DNA of 64,000 nucleotides. Origin: Paenibacillus sp. Root444D2 (lineage in GTDB: Bacteria; Bacillota; Bacilli; Paenibacillales; NBRC-103111). Location of the stretch: positions 464,100 through 528,099 of the forward strand of contig NZ_LMEO01000050.1 of assembly GCF_001426375.1 (NCBI RefSeq), written 5' to 3'. The notes beneath the pieces are model-generated. The model was not told the DNA's origin, made no database searches, and worked only from the letters and a program-made list of their open reading frames with translations. The position numbers and the translations under genes are program-made. Below, piece after piece: positions 1 to 9,150 of this stretch; the first letter of the stretch is position 1; every line of letters starts with the position of its first letter.

Positions 1-433
1 GTTCCGCAGTTACCATCGGCGCCAGTATCTGATAAGCCCGAACCACCATGTTCGTAGTGAAATCCGCATGGTCATCAGGGACTTTATTCTCACCCAAACA
101 GGTACTTGCCCAATCCATCGCGAGCAAAATCTGTTCTTTGAGATCCTTGCAGCGATCGTTGGCTAGCAGAATAGCTCCGGCTTTGACAAATGCAGCGGTT
201 GCATATTCGTGTTCTTTCCCATCGCCTGGATCCAGAACCCCCCCGTATTCACTTAAAAATGGGGCGAATTGATGAACTCGCGCTTCGGCAAAGTCCAAAT
301 ATTTGTCACGAGTTATTCCGGTTTCTTCGAGATCATCTAACATGCCTTTTTGTTTAAACGCGTCGATGTCTTGCTGAATCGGGTTTACCCCGGATAAGCT
401 TTCTAAATAGTCCAGTTCGTTGGCTGTAAACAT
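1..433 (-). CDS. Partial gene, unknown function, C-terminus outside window
   Basis: The frame is open from an ATG at 433 to the window edge, giving the first 144 residues of a longer protein that starts MFTANELDYLES. A GGAGGAA ribosome binding site lies 5-6 bases upstream. The visible part is soluble, rich in helix-forming residues, and has no signal peptide or transmembrane segment. I do not recognise the family; the helical pattern and position suggest an (alpha/alpha)-barrel carbohydrate enzyme, but that is only a guess. It lies 83 bases downstream of the heparinase-like gene on the same strand with no clear terminator between them, so it is probably co-transcribed from the promoter at 2441-2505. 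Confidence 0.75.
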   Translation of the reverse strand, partial: MFTANELDYLESLSGVNPIQQDIDAFKQKGMLDDLEETGITRDKYLDFAEARVHQFAPFLSEYGGVLDPGDGKEHEYATAAFVKAGAILLANDRCKDLKEQILLAMDWASTCLGENKVPDDHADFTTNMVVRAYQILAPMVTAE

Positions 434-516
434 GCTGTTCCTCCGATAATATGTCCTGTCATCTTAACTATCTCAATAGTCACCGGCAAAAAAGTTCTTC
501 GTTTCCTTACCTTCTA

Positions 517-2376
517 TTAAGCCATCTCACTCATTTCAAAACGAAACTCGGAAATGATCTCCCGTTCTACCTGGGTGCGATTCAACACGATTCGGTAAAA
601 TGGAGCTCCAGTTTTATATTGCGAATCCACGAAAATGTGCTCAATTTCCAATTCCCACTGCTCCGGATCGTATACCAACGTCACAGAATTCATCTGTAAA
701 CGCCCAGAACCTGTTTCCTGAGGCTGCACGGAGCTTATGAAAACCTCCTGAAAGGATTCAGGTCTATTAGTAAAAATGGCTTTATCCGTAATAATCAACT
801 GCGGAGTCTCATTGATCGGACGCTTCCATATAAATTCACGTGTGAGGCCTTCCAATGAAAGGCACGCATAGGCTTTGGTTAAATCCATGACAATTTGAAC
901 GTTATCTTCAGATATTTGGCTGTATACAATCTCAGACCGATATGATTTTCCAAACCCTTGTCTACAGCCGTCAATAATCGGAACCGAATGTCCATGAGAA
1001 CCTGCATTGATCATCTCGTATCGATAGCTTGGTTGGAAATACTGCTTGGTATACAGCCCTAACCCTAGATCCGCCAGTATGTTTTGACCATCGACATGTA
1101 TAATAAAATGTCCCAAATCATTATGATTGTGTGGCTCTTCATTATGTCCGCCCTTGGCAGCAAAAGCAGTGGTTCCACCTCTCGAATCCCTTACTTTGGA
1201 GATTACCCATTGATTACCGGTAAAAATTTGCTCTTGAACCCTCTCATCACTACCCGTTGAGGCTAACGATTCCGTTTGTGATGACGACCAAAGCATCAGT
1301 CTTGTTGAATCTAGCCAATTGCCCGGAACTGGCTTCAAATGGTACTCTTCATTAGGAAGCTGTAAAGATGGTACATACTGTTTTAACCGTTGAATAAGGC
1401 CTGTATTTAAGGTTACTTCGTCAGGTGAATCGGAGAAATTGACCACCTTGCCCCCAGTTAACATGCAAAATTGCGGGAACTGCGCGATTCGTTCGACCTT
1501 CTCTTCCGAAAGGAGAGAGATTTGCCCATGTGTTCGTTCTTTCAACAATTCTGCAAAATAGACAAAGTAAGAAAAACCAAACTGCCAATAAGCTGGTCCT
1601 TCTGGTGTCGCTCCTTGCTCGTCGAAGCCTGAGAAGTAATTTCTCAGTACCCCAATCACACGCCAAAGCATTCCTGCCAGCTTCTCACTATCTTCGATCA
1701 TATAGATAGCTGTTGCCCCTATACTTGCTGAGCAAACTGCCGGCCAATTGTTTGTTTTCAATTCCCAGTTTTGCGGAGTTGGATTATTGAAATACACTTG
1801 AAATATACGCTTATCGATCTCTTCTTTCACTCGATGAACCACCCAGGGATGTAATCTTTCTTTGAGCAAATACACAGTTTCCGCTAAAGTGAATGCGGTC
1901 ATACCTGACAAAAGGTCTACCGTTTCACGAGGTGGTACTGGTTGATCCCAGATGCCGTTCGGGTAATCATTATGGTAAAGTCCAACATGCGCTGGTAAAA
2001 CCCATGTATATTCGTTACATACGTTCCATATGGCATTATCTAATCCTGACTTCCATTCTTGCTTATCCTCTGTCATCGCAAGCATGCTGAACGCATGGAT
2101 TCCTGCATACAAATGATCTCGCTGTGTCTGAAATACCGCTCTGTTTCCTGTATCACCAAATAAAGTAAACTCCGTAAAAAGCGGTGATCGGACAGGACTT
2201 TCAATCAATTCTGCTGCTTGCTTCTCCAGAGCACGCCAGAATTCCGAGTAGTTCACATCTTCCCTGATTCGTCTCCAATTATCAGAAGAAGTTGCTTCTG
2301 AATAAAGTGTACGGGGGAGATGTTGCGTCTCCTCCAACGCATTCTTAAGTTGCCGAAAAGTTAATTGCTGTAGCAT
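517..2376 (-). CDS. Heparinase II/III family polysaccharide lyase, intracellular
   Basis: A 619-residue protein. The N-terminal ~330 residues are helical with the NNWPAVCSASIG stretch (about residue 210) expected of the lyase toroid. The C-terminal ~260 residues hold the hallmark HNHNDLGHF (about residue 416) followed by ILADLGLGLYTK, typical of the heparinase II/III beta-sandwich. Family members cleave uronate-containing glycans by beta-elimination. No signal peptide is present, so it should act on imported oligosaccharides. The frame extends to an ATG at 2385, but GGGAAGG directly abuts that codon and is 8-9 bases from the ATG at 2376, so 2376 is preferred. It sits in front of the partial gene and behind an activator-type promoter shared with the GH88 operon. 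The exact substrate cannot be told. Confidence 0.85.
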   Translation of the reverse strand: MLQQLTFRQLKNALEETQHLPRTLYSEATSSDNWRRIREDVNYSEFWRALEKQAAELIESPVRSPLFTEFTLFGDTGNRAVFQTQRDHLYAGIHAFSMLAMTEDKQEWKSGLDNAIWNVCNEYTWVLPAHVGLYHNDYPNGIWDQPVPPRETVDLLSGMTAFTLAETVYLLKERLHPWVVHRVKEEIDKRIFQVYFNNPTPQNWELKTNNWPAVCSASIGATAIYMIEDSEKLAGMLWRVIGVLRNYFSGFDEQGATPEGPAYWQFGFSYFVYFAELLKERTHGQISLLSEEKVERIAQFPQFCMLTGGKVVNFSDSPDEVTLNTGLIQRLKQYVPSLQLPNEEYHLKPVPGNWLDSTRLMLWSSSQTESLASTGSDERVQEQIFTGNQWVISKVRDSRGGTTAFAAKGGHNEEPHNHNDLGHFIIHVDGQNILADLGLGLYTKQYFQPSYRYEMINAGSHGHSVPIIDGCRQGFGKSYRSEIVYSQISEDNVQIVMDLTKAYACLSLEGLTREFIWKRPINETPQLIITDKAIFTNRPESFQEVFISSVQPQETGSGRLQMNSVTLVYDPEQWELEIEHIFVDSQYKTGAPFYRIVLNRTQVEREIISEFRFEMSEMA

Positions 2377-2440
2377 CTCATTCATCCTTCCCGTAGAACA
2401 AGTAATGGGGGAAACTACATCATGCTATCCTCCATTTGTC

Positions 2441-2505
2441 ATTGTACTTTACAAGGTCACCGCAAAGTTTTCCTAAACTGCACTAAATTGTTGTTTTTTC
2501 GCACA
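2441..2505 (-). promoter_or_regulatory. Shared activator-type promoter, copy A
   Basis: Read on the minus strand this holds TGTGCGAAAAAACAACAATT, then AAACT, then a -10 TACAAT at 2446-2441. It aligns without gaps over 65 bases with 20449-20385 and its upstream 40 bases with 30848-30784. The -35 hexamer (AACTTT) is poor, as expected for an AraC-type activated promoter. It would drive the heparinase-like gene at 2376. Confidence 0.6.
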
Positions 2506-2594
2506 TCTTGATAATCATGGATTAATTAATGAGACGGGGCTACCCAAAGTTCGGATAGCCCAAATTCTCATGAGTGATTCAGTTATGAACGGAT

Positions 2595-5500
2595 TTAGTT
2601 AAGGCTATTTTGTAGAAAACTTGCATCCCTAAGCAAATAGGCTGCTGCTTCACTTGAAATATGCTTGCCGCTTTGCGCCTGCACTTCATTTATGAAGCTC
2701 TCCAAGTTACCTTTTTCCAGTTCTTTCTGTAAGCTATTCGCAATTCCCCCGTTATCTATCCAATTGTTATCGCTGAAGCGAGTTACCAATGCTTTTAAGG
2801 AATCGATCGTAGTGATGGTCTGGAATGTCACCGTCTCTTGGTGCGTATTCCCCGCTAGGTCACTCGATGTTACTGTAATCGTGTGTGAGCCAAGCGCTAA
2901 CGAATAGAGCGGAATCGTTGTTCCATGCTGTAAAGTCTGTCCATCTAGTGTAACGGTTGTCTTGCTGTTATCCACGCCAGAAATATCATCGGTCACGGTT
3001 AATTGCAGCCTTAAATCCCCGGAATCACTGTAGCTATTGCCATCAATAGGCGAAGAGATGGTAACGCTAGGCGTATGTGCGTCCAGATTGAAAGAGATGC
3101 TCCGTGCTGTTTCTACGTTCCCCGCGTTGTCAACCGATCGAAACATGATGATATAGCTGCCGTCTTGATTGATGGTTACAGGTGCCTGGTAATCTTGCCA
3201 GTTAGCCCCTCCGTCAACACTGTATTCAATTGCGGCCACGCCTGACAAATGATCTTCCGCAGTAAGGCTTACAGTTACCTCATCTACATACCATCCGTTC
3301 TGTCCGCCAGGCTGTACTGCGTAGACTGCTGCTGTAATGACAGGTGCGGTTCTATCAATTTTGATAATAGTTGATTTCTGAGTTTCCTGATTGCCTGCAG
3401 CATCGATGCTGTAGTACGTGAGCTCATTCAAGCCCTCTTCATCAATTTGAACTGTATTTCCTTCTGCGAACGAACTACCATTTAGGCTGAAAAAGGTTTG
3501 CGTAACGCCACTACTTACATCCGTTGCTGTTAACTGAATCGTCTGTGCAGCTTGATGCCAACCGCTCTGCGCATCATCGGTCGTCACAGGCGAAGTAATA
3601 TCCAGTATGCGAACCGTCACTGTGGAGACATCTGAATTTACAACTCCATCGTTTACGATGAAACTAAATGTATCGGTGCCAATCACGTCAGGGTTTGGCG
3701 TATACGTAAACTCTCCAGTTGACGGATTCGTAACCACGGCAGTTCCTTTTGTGCCATTGCTCACAATGCTGTAAGTCAGGGGATCACCGTTTGCATCGCT
3801 CGCAGATAAAGTGCCGCTAAACATGCTAGTTTGCGGCGTAGTCAACTCTGTACTTACGGCTACAGGTTTGATGTTAGCATCTTTGATACTGATATCATCA
3901 AAGTACACTGTATTCGTATTACCAGACCACTGATCTCCTAAAATAATCCGCTTAAAACTAGTCACGCCAGTTGGTGATGCAACGAGCTTGCCATCGATGT
4001 ACATATCTACTTTTGTGCCTGATGTATAGTCCCATTTGAACTCATGCCAACCTGTGGTTCTCGTTACATTTGTTGCCGTATGAGTACCATCTAAACGAAT
4101 TGCGTATTTCGTTGATGAAGTCGGGGTATTGACTTCAATGGCTCTAGCCGATACGTTATCATCCACAAATCCTGCAACTTGCATATTCGTCGCACTGGCA
4201 TTGTCATAAAACCACATAGTCACTATTTTGTTGTAGCTGGTGTTGAATATTTGTTGAATCGCATCCATATCCTCATTAACGATAAAGCTATTGCTGCCGG
4301 AATGCTTAACAGCCGTACTGGTCGATGGTGTCCCCTTGCCTGGTACCACTACCCAATTATCCAATCCGTTTTCAAAACCTTCAAATGCGTTTAAGGATTG
4401 ATAAACAGGAGCAGGAGTCGAGTTCTCTGCCAAACCAAACTCATCCACATAACCAGTCAATCCGCCGCCACCTGATTTTTTGGCATATATGGTCACACTA
4501 GTATCGCTTGGTCCTGTAGTAAAGGAAAAGTTGCTAGGACGGCTTGCTGTGCCCTTCGTAAAGGTTGTTGTAGTAATCATACTTGTCACTGCACCACTCG
4601 TAAGTCCACTAGCTCCAAGTTCAATGTAATCCGTAACTGGATTAACGGTAGAATCAAACAATGTAAAATCAGCAAAATAGCAATTTAGAGGAACCGTAGT
4701 ATTTGTATTTGAAAACACTAAGTAAACATCTTGAACCCCTGTCACGTTAGCGAGTGCAATGGCATTTCTATAATGCCATTGACCTTTTTGTCCCGAAGTT
4801 GCGTCATCGGAAAGAGGATCCGTTGCGACCAGAGTACCACCGTTCAATGGGTCACCAATGTACATCTCAATCTTACCAGTACCAGAGGCAGCAACTGTAC
4901 CAAAATATACTTTGTCGTACAAGGCCGCTCCGAAATCAACACCAGTAAACTTGAGGGTAGTTTTCGTTCCCGGAATCATGTAACCATTCATGCTGCGATA
5001 TTTAACAGGAGTAACAGGATCACTTCCAGCAGCCAACGTAGTTGCTGCAACTCGTTTTCCCAACACTTTACCCCAAACACTTACATCATAGGTGGTGTTT
5101 GGTTTCAAACCTGTAACCGTTTGAGAAATCCCATCGCCTTCATTCAAAGCAACACCATAAACGCCGTCTCTTATCAAACCGCTAGCTCTGAAATCCCATC
5201 CATTATGTTCTACGATTTCTGGTGTATTCGTAGTAGTCCAACCAGTCAGATCACCAGTAGGAAAACCGGCATTTATCAACAACTGCTTATAAGGAATATT
5301 GTTTAGCTTGAAAGTCGGGTTGATGTTTGCCGCATTGTCAAAATCGTGGCCCGATTGCCATGTTACGCCGGGTTGAACCGCACCTCTTACAGGTGTAGCA
5401 GAAGTAAATCCGTCGGTAACACCGGGAATCACGACACTTCGTTGACTGTCTGGGTTTTTCAGTGCAAAATTTTTGTTGTCTGGATCTACAAACATAGCTT

Positions 5501-7304
5501 GAAGATTGGTTCTTGTATCTATGGTGTTGCCTTGTTCATAAGCACCACCTGAAGCCTGAGATTCAAATCCAGTATTCTCCAGTATATTGCCCATAAGTAC
5601 GCTTCCATATGAGCCGATTCCATCCGCAGCGGAATCCCCCCACGTACCATAAGACTGACTATTCGTTTTGTATACTGTATTATTTAACAAAATCATCCGT
5701 TCATTGGGTGTGTTGATGAGCATACCTACTGAAACATTCCAAATGATGTTGTTATAAACCACGGCATCGAAACTCAAGTTATCAAAATAAATACCTTCTC
5801 CTGGACTATCATGCACGGTATTGTGATGAATCTCTGAACTGCCAAAATTGCTGTTCACAACATAAAAAATACCACCGTCATAGGAGATCTTCATCACGTC
5901 ATAGATGTCGTTATACGCAATGACTGAGCTAGTGAACGCGCCGCCAATAGCAGCACGACCTCCCGCATGAATACTATTGTGGCTAATCAGATGATTGTAC
6001 CCATTGACATTGATACCATCGGCATAGAGTCCATAACGGTTAAAATCATGAATATGATTGTTAATCACATTGTTGTCGTGGCCTTTGATAACGATTCCAA
6101 AGCCAAACATATTTTTCACTTCACTATCACGAATCGTGTTATGGTCACCATCCAATACTAAACCGGATACAAATCCCGCCAACGTTGTATCAACAGCAAA
6201 AGGCTTGTTGTAAGAATCCACCATTTCAACGGTCGCACCCTTGAGCATGTTGTTGCTGGAGTTTGCAAAGTTGACACCAGCAGTCCGTATATTAATTCCG
6301 CTGATGGTAATACCTGTTCGACCGGCTAAGTCAAAAGCAAACTCTCTTTTCTTCGCCTCAATCTTACCGGTATTTGGATCCGCTCCGCCCGGAACAGCAA
6401 CATACAATTTTTGGTTAGCAACGTCCTTATACCACGCTGCTACTCCCGGTACACCAGCTACGCCGGTAATCGGATTTGCCACATCGTAGAGCAGTGCCTG
6501 ATAGGAGTTTGTGAGGTATAGACCAAACCCGGGAGATGCGGTTTTGGGAAGGTAACCGGTGGTGTAAGGCCACTCAAAATTCAAGGTAGTACTACTGCCT
6601 GTAACCTTTCCGGTATAGATGACGAACCCATTGGCCGCTGTTGCAACAAGCAGAGCATCTTTCCAAGCATCTGCTGATGTGCTATTAGGCAATGGATTTG
6701 CAGCGGCAAGAGCGACATTGTCCATCTGCAGATTGGCTCCCCCGTTGCTAATAGAACCGGAAATAGCCCCCGTTGATGAAAATTTGGCATACTTTGTTTT
6801 GTCGAACATCAGGCTGTCAGGAATATTGGGCCATCTAGCTTGACTCAGCGATGTATCATTTCCCGCTGAATCCGTGTAATAGACAATATTGCCATAACCG
6901 TTTTGGTAATCCCAAGACATTGGTGCCGAATAGATACCAGCATCTGTTGTAGGCGTCCATCCAGTGACCAAATCACCTCCGGACAAGGTAACTTTGTCAC
7001 CATTGTAGCTCTGAAACGTCACCCCATCACTTTTAGGTATGACTGTTTCACGGTAAACACCTTCCATAATTTCGACCTTGTCGCCAGATACTGCAACTTC
7101 GGCAGCCTTTTGGATGGTCTTGAAAGCTGCTCCTGTAGTCAAACCGTTGTTGGCATCACTACCGTTTGTTCCATCAACGTAGTAGCTTGTTACAGCTGCT
7201 GCAAAAGTCTTTACCGGCATTGATAAAATGGGTGCGCAACTCAATAGTAAAGCCAACGATAAGGCAATCTTTTTGTGCATTTTCATTGCAGTCCACTGAT
7301 GCAT
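2595..7304 (-). CDS. Large secreted right-handed beta-helix protein with multiple accessory domains
   Basis: A 1569-residue secreted protein. Residues 1-36 are a signal peptide (charged KMHKK, hydrophobic core, cut near TFAAA). VTSYYVDGTNGSDANNG opens a right-handed parallel beta-helix of about 600 residues, a fold of pectate lyases, alginate lyases and chondroitinase B. Two carbohydrate-binding-like sandwiches follow (about 690-920), then a LamG-like sandwich (about 1000-1150), a tandem-95/cadherin-like domain (about 1150-1240), two OmpL47-like domains with YSVDGGANW and VDNAGNVE, an Ig-like domain, and a C-terminal helical FIMAH-type domain (FINEVQAQSGKHIS). The start at 7304 is 7 bases from GGAGGT; the frame also opens at 7319 but that ATG precedes the site. 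A perfect cre match lies 59 bases upstream. It is likely the extracellular depolymerase of the locus; substrate unknown. Confidence 0.85.
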   Translation of the reverse strand: MHQWTAMKMHKKIALSLALLLSCAPILSMPVKTFAAAVTSYYVDGTNGSDANNGLTTGAAFKTIQKAAEVAVSGDKVEIMEGVYRETVIPKSDGVTFQSYNGDKVTLSGGDLVTGWTPTTDAGIYSAPMSWDYQNGYGNIVYYTDSAGNDTSLSQARWPNIPDSLMFDKTKYAKFSSTGAISGSISNGGANLQMDNVALAAANPLPNSTSADAWKDALLVATAANGFVIYTGKVTGSSTTLNFEWPYTTGYLPKTASPGFGLYLTNSYQALLYDVANPITGVAGVPGVAAWYKDVANQKLYVAVPGGADPNTGKIEAKKREFAFDLAGRTGITISGINIRTAGVNFANSSNNMLKGATVEMVDSYNKPFAVDTTLAGFVSGLVLDGDHNTIRDSEVKNMFGFGIVIKGHDNNVINNHIHDFNRYGLYADGINVNGYNHLISHNSIHAGGRAAIGGAFTSSVIAYNDIYDVMKISYDGGIFYVVNSNFGSSEIHHNTVHDSPGEGIYFDNLSFDAVVYNNIIWNVSVGMLINTPNERMILLNNTVYKTNSQSYGTWGDSAADGIGSYGSVLMGNILENTGFESQASGGAYEQGNTIDTRTNLQAMFVDPDNKNFALKNPDSQRSVVIPGVTDGFTSATPVRGAVQPGVTWQSGHDFDNAANINPTFKLNNIPYKQLLINAGFPTGDLTGWTTTNTPEIVEHNGWDFRASGLIRDGVYGVALNEGDGISQTVTGLKPNTTYDVSVWGKVLGKRVAATTLAAGSDPVTPVKYRSMNGYMIPGTKTTLKFTGVDFGAALYDKVYFGTVAASGTGKIEMYIGDPLNGGTLVATDPLSDDATSGQKGQWHYRNAIALANVTGVQDVYLVFSNTNTTVPLNCYFADFTLFDSTVNPVTDYIELGASGLTSGAVTSMITTTTFTKGTASRPSNFSFTTGPSDTSVTIYAKKSGGGGLTGYVDEFGLAENSTPAPVYQSLNAFEGFENGLDNWVVVPGKGTPSTSTAVKHSGSNSFIVNEDMDAIQQIFNTSYNKIVTMWFYDNASATNMQVAGFVDDNVSARAIEVNTPTSSTKYAIRLDGTHTATNVTRTTGWHEFKWDYTSGTKVDMYIDGKLVASPTGVTSFKRIILGDQWSGNTNTVYFDDISIKDANIKPVAVSTELTTPQTSMFSGTLSASDANGDPLTYSIVSNGTKGTAVVTNPSTGEFTYTPNPDVIGTDTFSFIVNDGVVNSDVSTVTVRILDITSPVTTDDAQSGWHQAAQTIQLTATDVSSGVTQTFFSLNGSSFAEGNTVQIDEEGLNELTYYSIDAAGNQETQKSTIIKIDRTAPVITAAVYAVQPGGQNGWYVDEVTVSLTAEDHLSGVAAIEYSVDGGANWQDYQAPVTINQDGSYIIMFRSVDNAGNVETARSISFNLDAHTPSVTISSPIDGNSYSDSGDLRLQLTVTDDISGVDNSKTTVTLDGQTLQHGTTIPLYSLALGSHTITVTSSDLAGNTHQETVTFQTITTIDSLKALVTRFSDNNWIDNGGIANSLQKELEKGNLESFINEVQAQSGKHISSEAAAYLLRDASFLQNSLN

Positions 7305-7362
7305 AAATTTTACCTCCATTCGATTTAAATTACGGACTCACTTTTAAACACTTCTCAATAAA

Positions 7363-7376
7363 TGTTAACGCTTTCA
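7363..7376. promoter_or_regulatory. cre site (catabolite repression operator)
   Basis: TGTTAACGCTTTCA fits the cre consensus TGWNANCGNTNNCA at every fixed position, and its reverse complement fits too. It lies between the binding-protein gene and the beta-helix gene, 59 bases upstream of the latter's start, where CcpA would repress it. Confidence 0.65.
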
Positions 7377-7394
7377 AAAAAGCTGTTTAAAAGA

Positions 7395-7427
7395 AGCCAT
7401 TGCGTGCTGTAGAAACAAGCAATGACT
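7395..7427 (-). terminator. Terminator or processing hairpin after binding-protein gene
   Basis: On the minus strand AGTCATTGC and GCAATGGCT pair around a 15-base loop and are followed by TCTTTT. It lies 36 bases past the stop of the solute-binding protein. Confidence 0.5.
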
Positions 7428-7462
7428 CCCTTCTATGCATTTGGCCTTTCTTTTACTTCAAA

Positions 7463-9061
7463 CTATTTCTTCGTCTTCAAGAATTCGTCAACTTGCTTTT
7501 GTAATTCAGCTGCTATTTTCTCTGAACCCGCTTTTTTCATTTTCTCAATAAATTCCTTGTATTTCGCGTCAGTATCAGTAACAGCTCCTGTTTCAATGAT
7601 TTGCGTTGCTCCAGAACCCGCATACTCTTTCACAACGGCTTGAATCTGTGCAAGCTCCGTTTTGATTGAATCCAGATTAGGTTTATATCCTAGTAATGGA
7701 GAAATCGTTGCACCTGCATTCGTATCTTGCCAAATTTTCGTGAAATTCTCAGGGTTGGCTTGTGTTTCGAAACTATTTGCTGTATTACCAGAAGCCCAGT
7801 TCCATTGACCATATTTGGCATCTGAAGTCCCTTGGCCTGAGTAGCCAATTGTTTCAATTTTATTCTCGGAAATCTTCTTGTAATGCTTGCCTTCAATCCC
7901 CCATACAAGAAGGTTATACAGATCTTTCCCTTTCTTCGAATCTAATAAATTAAGAAGCTGCATCGCACGCTCTGGATTTTTGGAAGTTCTAGGGATAGCT
8001 AAATTGGTGGCATCGGACAAGTTGGAGATCACATACTTCTCTTCCATTGGAATGACCTGAACCGGGAAGCCATATCTTGTACTATCAATCTTCGATTGAT
8101 CTTCAATGCTGCCAACCATTGTATGGAACCAAGCAATATTTCCGTCTGGCTTGCCTTCATCTTGACGTTGATTTTGCATGCTCAAAATATCTTTACGTAT
8201 GTAACCTTTGGCATACCAATCTGCCATCGTTTTGATAAACAGCTGCTCTTGCTCGGTTTCATACACATTGACTACCTTTAAGCTTTTCGGATCTTTCAAA
8301 TCACCAACCAACTTGAATGGTGTAGATAACATGTTGTGATGCTGCATACCTGGAAGATTAGCCGGGCTAAAGCCTTTGCGTAATTGGTTGTTCTGCTTCA
8401 ACTTCTCTAGGTAACCTTCGATGACAGCGAAAGACTCTTTGGAAACGGGACCATTCTTATAAAAGGTTTCCTGTGCTAGTTTCGGATCGATGTATCCTTT
8501 ATCGATAAACTCTTTCGGTACACGCATTGTTGGACGATTATCTACCGCTTGTTGATAGTTTGGAATTGCATACAATTTGCCGTTAACACGAGCACGGTCT
8601 AATACCCAAGCAGGAATCTCTTTTTTGATATCAGGTGCAAATTTATCAACTAGAGCATCCAACTCCATGTAAGATCCTTTGTTAACCTCACCAGGATAAT
8701 CCAATGCATATCCTGTCCATGCAATGTCAATCGGCTCAGCCGCCGCTGCCATAAGCTTCCATTTATTAGCAAATTCCGATCCCGTAATCGGTTCGAATTC
8801 TACCTTCGTATTCGGTAATAACGTAGCTAAACGCTTATTAAACTCATCCCAAACCTCTTGAGAATCTGCTTGTTTGCCTGCACCGAATGTTACAACCTTC
8901 AATGTTACCGGCTTTGTTGCTTCTGTTGCTGCAGCACTTGATGTCGCATTAGTCGTTGAGGTTGGATTGTCAGTACTCGTTTTACCACATCCGGATAATA
9001 TTAACGCGGTTGTCATACTAAGAACAATCGTCTTGCTAAAAACACTTTTAAGCGTTTTCAT
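7463..9061 (-). CDS. Sugar ABC transporter substrate-binding lipoprotein (LplA type)
   Basis: A 532-residue lipoprotein: charged N-terminus, hydrophobic core and the lipobox LILSGCGK, so Cys25 should be lipidated after export. The body is a family-1 extracellular binding protein of the long LplA/YtcQ class (usual length 500-560), with a segment reading YGFPVQVIPMEEKYV and the conserved KGKDLYNLLVWGIEGKHY block. It binds an oligosaccharide outside the membrane and hands it to the two permeases encoded directly upstream (9151-11061). The start has AAAGGGGATAAAG upstream. A cre-like 14-mer with one mismatch (9047-9060) overlaps the start codon. The ligand is not evident; the adjacent lyase and beta-helix genes suggest uronate oligosaccharides. 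Confidence 0.9.
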   Translation of the reverse strand: MKTLKSVFSKTIVLSMTTALILSGCGKTSTDNPTSTTNATSSAAATEATKPVTLKVVTFGAGKQADSQEVWDEFNKRLATLLPNTKVEFEPITGSEFANKWKLMAAAAEPIDIAWTGYALDYPGEVNKGSYMELDALVDKFAPDIKKEIPAWVLDRARVNGKLYAIPNYQQAVDNRPTMRVPKEFIDKGYIDPKLAQETFYKNGPVSKESFAVIEGYLEKLKQNNQLRKGFSPANLPGMQHHNMLSTPFKLVGDLKDPKSLKVVNVYETEQEQLFIKTMADWYAKGYIRKDILSMQNQRQDEGKPDGNIAWFHTMVGSIEDQSKIDSTRYGFPVQVIPMEEKYVISNLSDATNLAIPRTSKNPERAMQLLNLLDSKKGKDLYNLLVWGIEGKHYKKISENKIETIGYSGQGTSDAKYGQWNWASGNTANSFETQANPENFTKIWQDTNAGATISPLLGYKPNLDSIKTELAQIQAVVKEYAGSGATQIIETGAVTDTDAKYKEFIEKMKKAGSEKIAAELQKQVDEFLKTKK

Positions 9062-9150
9062 TTTTCTTTATCCCCTTTCAATCTGCTCAAATAGTATATT
9101 ATACAACTCCGAAGCCAAGCAACAACTCCGGAATTGGTATAAGCAGGTAA

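Noticed and set aside
4731-5306. 191-codon plus-strand open frame inside the beta-helix gene
   Set aside because: Antisense to a well-supported secreted protein, no ribosome site, no recognisable product.
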